Below, piece after piece: positions 59,561 through 64,000 of a stretch of DNA of 64,000 nt. Every line of letters begins with the position of its first letter. Within the stretch, counting starts at the first letter, position 1. The stretch spans positions 62,001 through 126,000 of the forward strand of contig NZ_AZCP01000006.1 of assembly GCF_001433855.1 (NCBI RefSeq), written 5' to 3'. Position numbers and translations under genes: made by a program. The notes beneath the pieces are model-generated. The model was not told where the DNA came from. It saw only the letters and a program-made list of their open reading frames with translations, and did not search any database. Origin of the DNA: Levilactobacillus brevis ATCC 14869 = DSM 20054 (GTDB lineage Bacteria > Bacillota > Bacilli > Lactobacillales > Lactobacillaceae).

Positions 59561-60910
59561 ATGTCATTTAGAAGCGGCGTTGCCACCTTCGCGGGGAAAT
59601 CCTCTTACTGGTTTCTCCATACCTTTCTTCACGGAGGAAGTTCTCTTCCCGGAAAAATTACGTTAAAGCTTGATCCGAATATTTTACGCACACTAGGTGC
59701 CAAATACGATGTCATCGTTATTACCGGGACTAACGGTAAGACGCTAACAACGGCTCTGACCGTTTCGGTCCTCCACGAAAAGTACCCGGCCATTTTAACG
59801 AACCCCACCGGGTCCAACATGGAACAAGGGATCGTTACCACCTTTTTGAACGCCAAGAACCCCAAGACGGGGCGTCCGTTGGCTGTCTTGGAAGTCGATG
59901 AAGCCAACGTAATCAAAGTCACACATTACATTGAACCTAAAGCCTTTGTCTTCACCAATATTTTCCGTGATCAAATGGATCGTTACGGTGAAATCTACAC
60001 GACCTACCAAAAAATCTTGGACGGAGTGGCTTTGGCCCCTAAAGCAACGATTATTGCCAATGGCGATTCCCCCATTTTCAACTCCAAGGAACTCCCGAAC
60101 CCAATTCAATACTACGGGTTTGATAATGAACCTGACACTGACATGAAAGCCAAGCCCAATACAGATGGCGTTTTATGCCCCGTCTGTCAGCATATTTTAC
60201 ATTACCACTCCTTGACCTACAGTAACCAAGGAAAGTACTTCTGTCCCAACTGTGGCTTTGCCCGTCCAGAGCTTACTTATCGGTTAACCGCACTGGGCGA
60301 ACAGACCCCCACTTCATCTCACTTTGATGTTGATGGTCATCCATTCACCATTCAGGTTGGTGGTACCTATAACATCTACAATGCACTGGCAGCATACGCT
60401 GTTGGCCGCTTTATGGGCGTGGCTCCGGAACAAATTGCTCACGCCTTTACAGCAAATGAACGGGTCTTCGGTCGGCAGGAAGTCATCAATGTGGGCGACA
60501 AACGAGTCACCATTATTTTAGTGAAGAATCCAGTGGGTCTCGATCAGGTCTTACACATGATTGGCACCGATAAAGAACAATTCTCATTTGTCGCCCTGTT
60601 GAATGCGAACTACGCGGATGGTATTGATACCAGTTGGATTTGGGACGGCGATTTCGAACAGTTAACGGCGCTTGACATTCCTACGTTCATTACCGGTGGT
60701 GAGCGTTATAAAGATATTACCTTCCGCTTAAAGGTGGCCGGCGTCCCCGACGACCAGCACATTGTGGAACCCGATTTGGAAAAAGTCGTCGACCGTATCA
60801 CGGACTTACCGACGGAACGGGTCTACGTTCTTGCAACTTATACAGCCATGTTACAGTTGCGTAAGATTTTAGCCACCAAAGGCTACATTAAGGAGGGATT
60901 TGGCGCATGA
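59561..60910 (+). CDS. murT: Lipid II isoglutaminyl synthase, MurT subunit
   Basis: 449-residue Mur-ligase-like ATP-dependent subunit that, with GatD, amidates the D-Glu of lipid II to D-isoglutamine. The P-loop GTNGKTLTT is at about residue 60. A four-Cys zinc ribbon (CPVC ... CPNC) is inserted near residues 205-230, the family hallmark, and the C-terminal DUF1727 region carries the conserved [13 protein letters not shown] at 59561 after AAGGAGCG. The stop overlaps the gatD start by 4 bases. Confidence 0.96.
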   Translation: MSFRSGVATFAGKSSYWFLHTFLHGGSSLPGKITLKLDPNILRTLGAKYDVIVITGTNGKTLTTALTVSVLHEKYPAILTNPTGSNMEQGIVTTFLNAKNPKTGRPLAVLEVDEANVIKVTHYIEPKAFVFTNIFRDQMDRYGEIYTTYQKILDGVALAPKATIIANGDSPIFNSKELPNPIQYYGFDNEPDTDMKAKPNTDGVLCPVCQHILHYHSLTYSNQGKYFCPNCGFARPELTYRLTALGEQTPTSSHFDVDGHPFTIQVGGTYNIYNALAAYAVGRFMGVAPEQIAHAFTANERVFGRQEVINVGDKRVTIILVKNPVGLDQVLHMIGTDKEQFSFVALLNANYADGIDTSWIWDGDFEQLTALDIPTFITGGERYKDITFRLKVAGVPDDQHIVEPDLEKVVDRITDLPTERVYVLATYTAMLQLRKILATKGYIKEGFGA

Positions 60911-61611
60911 GTACTCATTTAACCATTGCTCACCTCTATGGTGATCTGATGAATACGTACGGTGATGCTGGTAATATTTTGGCGCTTAATTACTATGCCA
61001 AACAAATGGACGTCACCTTAGATGCTAAAGTTGTCAGTTTAGAAGAAGACTTCAAGGCAGCAGATTACGACATGGTCTTGTTTGGTGGCGGCCAGGACTT
61101 TGAACAAACCATCGTGGCCCAAGACATCCAAACTAAAAAAGCTGAATTGATTAAGTTTATCGAAGATGACGGGCCAGTACTAGCCATTTGCGGTGGTTTC
61201 CAATTATTGGGTCACTACTACATTGGTGCTAATGGTGAAAAGCTCCCCGGAATTGGTGCCTTAGATCATTACACCCTTGATCAGGATAATAACCGATTTA
61301 TCGGTGATATTGAAATTAAGAATGCCGAAACTGGTGAAATTTACCATGGCTTTGAGAATCATCAAGGCCGGACTTTCTTGGGCAAGGGTGAACGACCATT
61401 AGGAAACGTGATCACGGGTAAGGGCAATAACGGTGAAGACGGTACCGAAGGCGCTATTTACAAGAACGTCTATTGTTCTTACTTCCATGGCCCCATCTTG
61501 ACACGCAACGGTGAGATTGCCAAACACCTGTTGTTAGCAGCGCTTCGCCGAAAATACCCAGAGGCTGATTTCACAACCCAAGCCGCACTTCCAATCCCGG
61601 CAACTTTCTAA
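60907..61611 (+). CDS. gatD: Lipid II isoglutaminyl synthase, glutaminase subunit GatD
   Basis: 234-residue class I glutamine amidotransferase that supplies ammonia to MurT. The nucleophile Cys95 lies in [10 protein letters not shown], and the partner His in [14 protein letters not shown] long insertion is absent, as in streptococcal and staphylococcal GatD. It shares ATGA with the murT stop, ensuring equimolar translation. Amidation is needed for transpeptidation efficiency and reduces lysozyme sensitivity. Confidence 0.96.
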   Translation: MSTHLTIAHLYGDLMNTYGDAGNILALNYYAKQMDVTLDAKVVSLEEDFKAADYDMVLFGGGQDFEQTIVAQDIQTKKAELIKFIEDDGPVLAICGGFQLLGHYYIGANGEKLPGIGALDHYTLDQDNNRFIGDIEIKNAETGEIYHGFENHQGRTFLGKGERPLGNVITGKGNNGEDGTEGAIYKNVYCSYFHGPILTRNGEIAKHLLLAALRRKYPEADFTTQAALPIPATF

Positions 61612-61617
61612 AGATAT

Positions 61618-61661
61618 AAAAAACGATGTGTCCACCCTACTCGTGGAGACATCGTTTTTAA
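61618..61661. terminator. Bidirectional terminator after gatD
   Basis: AAACGATGT..TCCAC pairs with GTGGA..ACATCGTTT, with A and T runs outside. It lies between the convergent gatD and serine hydrolase genes. Confidence 0.82.
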
Positions 61662-61666
61662 TCGGT

Positions 61667-62686
61667 TTATTGTCGACTTTTCTCAGCTAAATAAGTGCTA
61701 ATCACCGCATTTCGTTGATCCAAATAAGGCTCGTTAGGTGCTATCGGATGCACACGATTCGTTAAGAAAACCATGGCTTGTTGCATCAGTGGGTCAATGA
61801 CCAGATACGTTCCCGTAAAGCCCGAATGCCAAATGACTCGGTGAGCAGTTGGCCACTGCGCTGTGGTTAATGCCCAGCCCAATGAGCGACCAGCCTGGTG
61901 GGTCGGTGTCCAATCGCTCAGTAAGTGGTGAACCCACTGCGGCGGCAAGACCGTTGCGGCCGCTTCTGGTCGTAAGTAGGCCTGACAAAATCGGGTCAAA
62001 TCGGCAACGGTACTAAACAGCCCCGCTGACCCACACCGGCGTTGTAGCACCAACCCTTTGGGATCATGAACCATCCCACGAATCACGCCCCGCTCAGCTG
62101 TTATTGCTGTTGGAACACACTGTTCAGCATTGGTTGGTGTAAACGTGCTGTGCTGCATGCCCAAAGGCGTCAAAACTCGTTGCTGGGCAACCGCTTGAAT
62201 GGGTTGTTGGAGAATCTGCTCGACAATCCAGCCTAAAAAAATATAGTTCACATCGGCGTAAACCATCTGCCGATTGAATGTGGGACCAACGTGTAACTGC
62301 AATAAAGCCGCCGTTAATTCCGGGGCAGCTAACTGATCGCGATGGGGAATATACCCAGTGATCCCGGAGGTATGGGTTAATAGATGCTGAATGGTGACGC
62401 GTGAATCTTGCCATTGGGGTAACCAATCAGACACCGAATCTGTCAAATGTAGCCGTCCTTGTGCTAACAACTGTAAGACGACACTCAAGGTTCCCACCAC
62501 TTTGGTTAGGGACGCTACATCGTATAACATTCCGGGACGTAATGGCTCCGCTTGGGGCACCAATGCTGCCTGACCGATGACCCCCGTTTCTACACGATCA
62601 CCATCAATAAAGCTATAGCTGACGCCCGGAACCACGCCGTCCGTTACTAGCCGGTGCAACGCCAGTTTTGTTTGTGGATAAGTCAC
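61667..62686 (-). CDS. Serine hydrolase of the beta-lactamase/class C family
   Basis: 339-residue protein with the penicillin-binding fold. SLTK carries the acylated Ser/Lys pair (about residue 60), VYADVNYIFLG is the YxN-equivalent with Asp in place of Asn, and HSGFTGT is the third (KTG-like) motif. No signal peptide or membrane anchor is seen, so it is probably cytoplasmic. Such enzymes are usually esterases or D-amino acid peptidases rather than antibiotic-degrading lactamases. The substrate is not predictable. Confidence 0.88.
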   Translation of the reverse strand: MTYPQTKLALHRLVTDGVVPGVSYSFIDGDRVETGVIGQAALVPQAEPLRPGMLYDVASLTKVVGTLSVVLQLLAQGRLHLTDSVSDWLPQWQDSRVTIQHLLTHTSGITGYIPHRDQLAAPELTAALLQLHVGPTFNRQMVYADVNYIFLGWIVEQILQQPIQAVAQQRVLTPLGMQHSTFTPTNAEQCVPTAITAERGVIRGMVHDPKGLVLQRRCGSAGLFSTVADLTRFCQAYLRPEAAATVLPPQWVHHLLSDWTPTHQAGRSLGWALTTAQWPTAHRVIWHSGFTGTYLVIDPLMQQAMVFLTNRVHPIAPNEPYLDQRNAVISTYLAEKSRQ

Positions 62687-62755
62687 GCCCTCACCCCTTT
62701 CTACTTGTCACCCATTGTACCCATCTTTCTTGCCCCCATGCAACTCGCGAGATTA

Positions 62756-62801
62756 AAAAAGATTAGCCATCACGTCATCCGCGATCAAGGCTAATCTTTT
62801 T
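62756..62801 (-). terminator. Terminator of the ABC exporter gene
   Basis: AAAAAGATTAGCC (left) pairs with GGCTAATCTTTTT (right) around a loop of about 20 bases. T run on the minus strand. It lies 4 bases beyond the exporter stop. Confidence 0.8.
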
Positions 62802-62804
62802 ATT

Positions 62805-64000
62805 TTATGCTAAGTTGTTTCCAGAGAATTGACTGTTGTACAAATCAGCGTAGAACCCATTTGCAGCTAACAAGCTATCATGATTCCCCGTCTCAACGAT
62901 GTGCCCATGGTTCATGACCACAATATTTTCAGCATTTTGAATGGTTGATAAGCGGTGTGCGACAACAAAGCTTGTCCGACCCGCTAATAAGCGTTGCATC
63001 GCGTGCTGAATCAGCATTTCCGTCCGCGTATCAACTGAACTAGTCGCCTCATCCAAAATTAAAACATCTGGATCGGCCACAAATGCCCGTGCAATGGTTA
63101 ATAACTGTCGTTGTCCTTGTGAAATATTGGTTGCTGCTTCATTCAAGACCGTCTCATAACCTTCTGGTAATTGACGAATGAACGTATCGGCATGGGCGGC
63201 CTTGGCTGCCGCATAAACCTCATCATCCGTTGCATCTTCTCGACCATACTTAATATTGTCAAAGATACTCCCCGTGAAGAGCCATGTATCTTGTAAGACC
63301 ATGGCAAAGTGACGCCGTAATTCCGGTCGACTAACCGACTGCGTATTTTGACCCCGATATTTAATTTCCCCAGAACGAACATCATAGAAGCGCTCCAGTA
63401 AATTAATAATCGTCGTCTTTCCGGCACCAGTTGGCCCGACAATGGCCACCATCTCGCCCGGTTTAACTTTCAAGTTAAAGTCTGCAATCAGCGGATTAGC
63501 TGGAACGTACTGGAAAGCTACATCGTTGAACTCAATCACATTGCCATTGGCCGCAGTGGCTTCTGGTAGGGTTCCCGTAGCTTCCGTCGACATATCCGTT
63601 TCATCCAGCACCGCGAAAATCCGCTCGGCTGATGCAATGGTGGCTTGGATCGTATTGGTCAAGTTAGCCATTTGCGTAATCGGTTGTGAAAACTGGTTGG
63701 TATACTGCAAGAACGCTTGCACGTTCCCCAAGCTAACCGTCCCGTTAGCAACTTGAATCCCACCGATAACTGCTACAGCTAAATAATCCAAGTTTTTAAC
63801 AAAGTTCATCAACGGAAAAATTAAGCTAGAAACAAACTGTGCTTTCCAAGCAGAACGGTAGTATTTGTTGTTATGCTCTTCAAACTCTGCTTGAGCCTCG
63901 GCCTCTTGATTAAACGTCTTCACAACTGTATGTCCAGCATAAGTTTCTTCGACTGTGTCATTTAACAAGCCTAGGTTCTTCTGTTGACTGGCAAAGAATC
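62805..64000 (-). CDS. ABC exporter, fused permease/ATPase (C-terminal part, cut by window edge)
   Basis: The visible about 398 codons cover the last transmembrane helices and a full ATPase domain of an MsbA/LmrA-type half-transporter. Walker A is GPTGAGKTT, the signature ISQGQRQLL, Walker B VLILDEATSSVD and the switch His in VVAHRLS. The frame remains open to base 64000, so the N-terminal membrane region lies outside. Such proteins often occur as heterodimeric pairs; whether a partner lies beyond the edge cannot be seen. Confidence 0.95.
   Translation of the reverse strand, partial: FFASQQKNLGLLNDTVEETYAGHTVVKTFNQEAEAQAEFEEHNNKYYRSAWKAQFVSSLIFPLMNFVKNLDYLAVAVIGGIQVANGTVSLGNVQAFLQYTNQFSQPITQMANLTNTIQATIASAERIFAVLDETDMSTEATGTLPEATAANGNVIEFNDVAFQYVPANPLIADFNLKVKPGEMVAIVGPTGAGKTTIINLLERFYDVRSGEIKYRGQNTQSVSRPELRRHFAMVLQDTWLFTGSIFDNIKYGREDATDDEVYAAAKAAHADTFIRQLPEGYETVLNEAATNISQGQRQLLTIARAFVADPDVLILDEATSSVDTRTEMLIQHAMQRLLAGRTSFVVAHRLSTIQNAENIVVMNHGHIVETGNHDSLLAANGFYADLYNSQFSGNNLA

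Overview
The window is a block of conserved chromosome from a low-to-mid GC lactic acid bacterium, most likely a Lactiplantibacillus (Lactobacillus plantarum group) or close relative. The evidence is the gene order (mutSL, recA, cinA, pgsA, minCD, mreBCD, valS, thiI, ezrA, the atp operon, glyA, prfA, murT-gatD), T-box control of amino acid genes, a Ddl with the D-lactate-type Phe, and RecA and Ddl sequences that look like those of that group. The species call is inference. I saw no insertion sequence, prophage, CRISPR array, tRNA or rRNA, and no clearly broken gene. Two genes are cut by the window edges: mutL on the left and an ABC exporter on the right.

Layout. 0-30 kb is almost entirely minus strand. 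It holds a ymdB-mutS-mutL operon, RNase Y, recA behind a LexA-type box, cinA-pgsA, a RodZ-like protein and two M16-family peptidases. Next come a permease/ATPase/lipoprotein amino acid ABC transporter behind a tandem T-box leader whose first unit reads His (CAC), then mreB-mreC-mreD-minC-minD for cell shape and division-site placement. The block ends with folC-radC, valS behind a Val T-box (GUA), tpx, a cysteine desulfurase-thiI pair and ezrA. One orphan 50-residue membrane ORF lies on the plus strand before recA.

30-37 kb is mixed in orientation: msrC and rpsD (with a promoter inside the msrC end), small membrane proteins, DUF1054 and YueI proteins, rarA, a candidate 6S RNA, a universal stress protein and an HTH/TPR regulator.

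37-59 kb returns to the minus strand. It holds a membrane-fused glycerophosphodiesterase, ddl, a DUF2785/SPFH pair, and an mbl-yidD-DUF2969-rodA-GcvH-like cluster. These are followed by murA, the complete atpBEFHAGDC operon with a catabolite-response-like element upstream, upp, and the tdk-prfA-prmC-sua5-glyA translation/one-carbon operon. 59-64 kb has murT-gatD on the plus strand, a beta-lactamase-fold serine hydrolase and the C-terminal part of a multidrug-type ABC exporter.

Taken together, the window is dominated by cell-envelope growth and division (MreB/Mbl/RodA/MurA/Ddl/MurT-GatD/MinCD/EzrA), DNA repair, translation and energy coupling. The most interesting material is regulatory RNA: the tandem His T-box with a second unit lacking a normal Stem I, the valS T-box, the 6S candidate and the rpsD leader. 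I did not find convincing evidence for a wholly new system.
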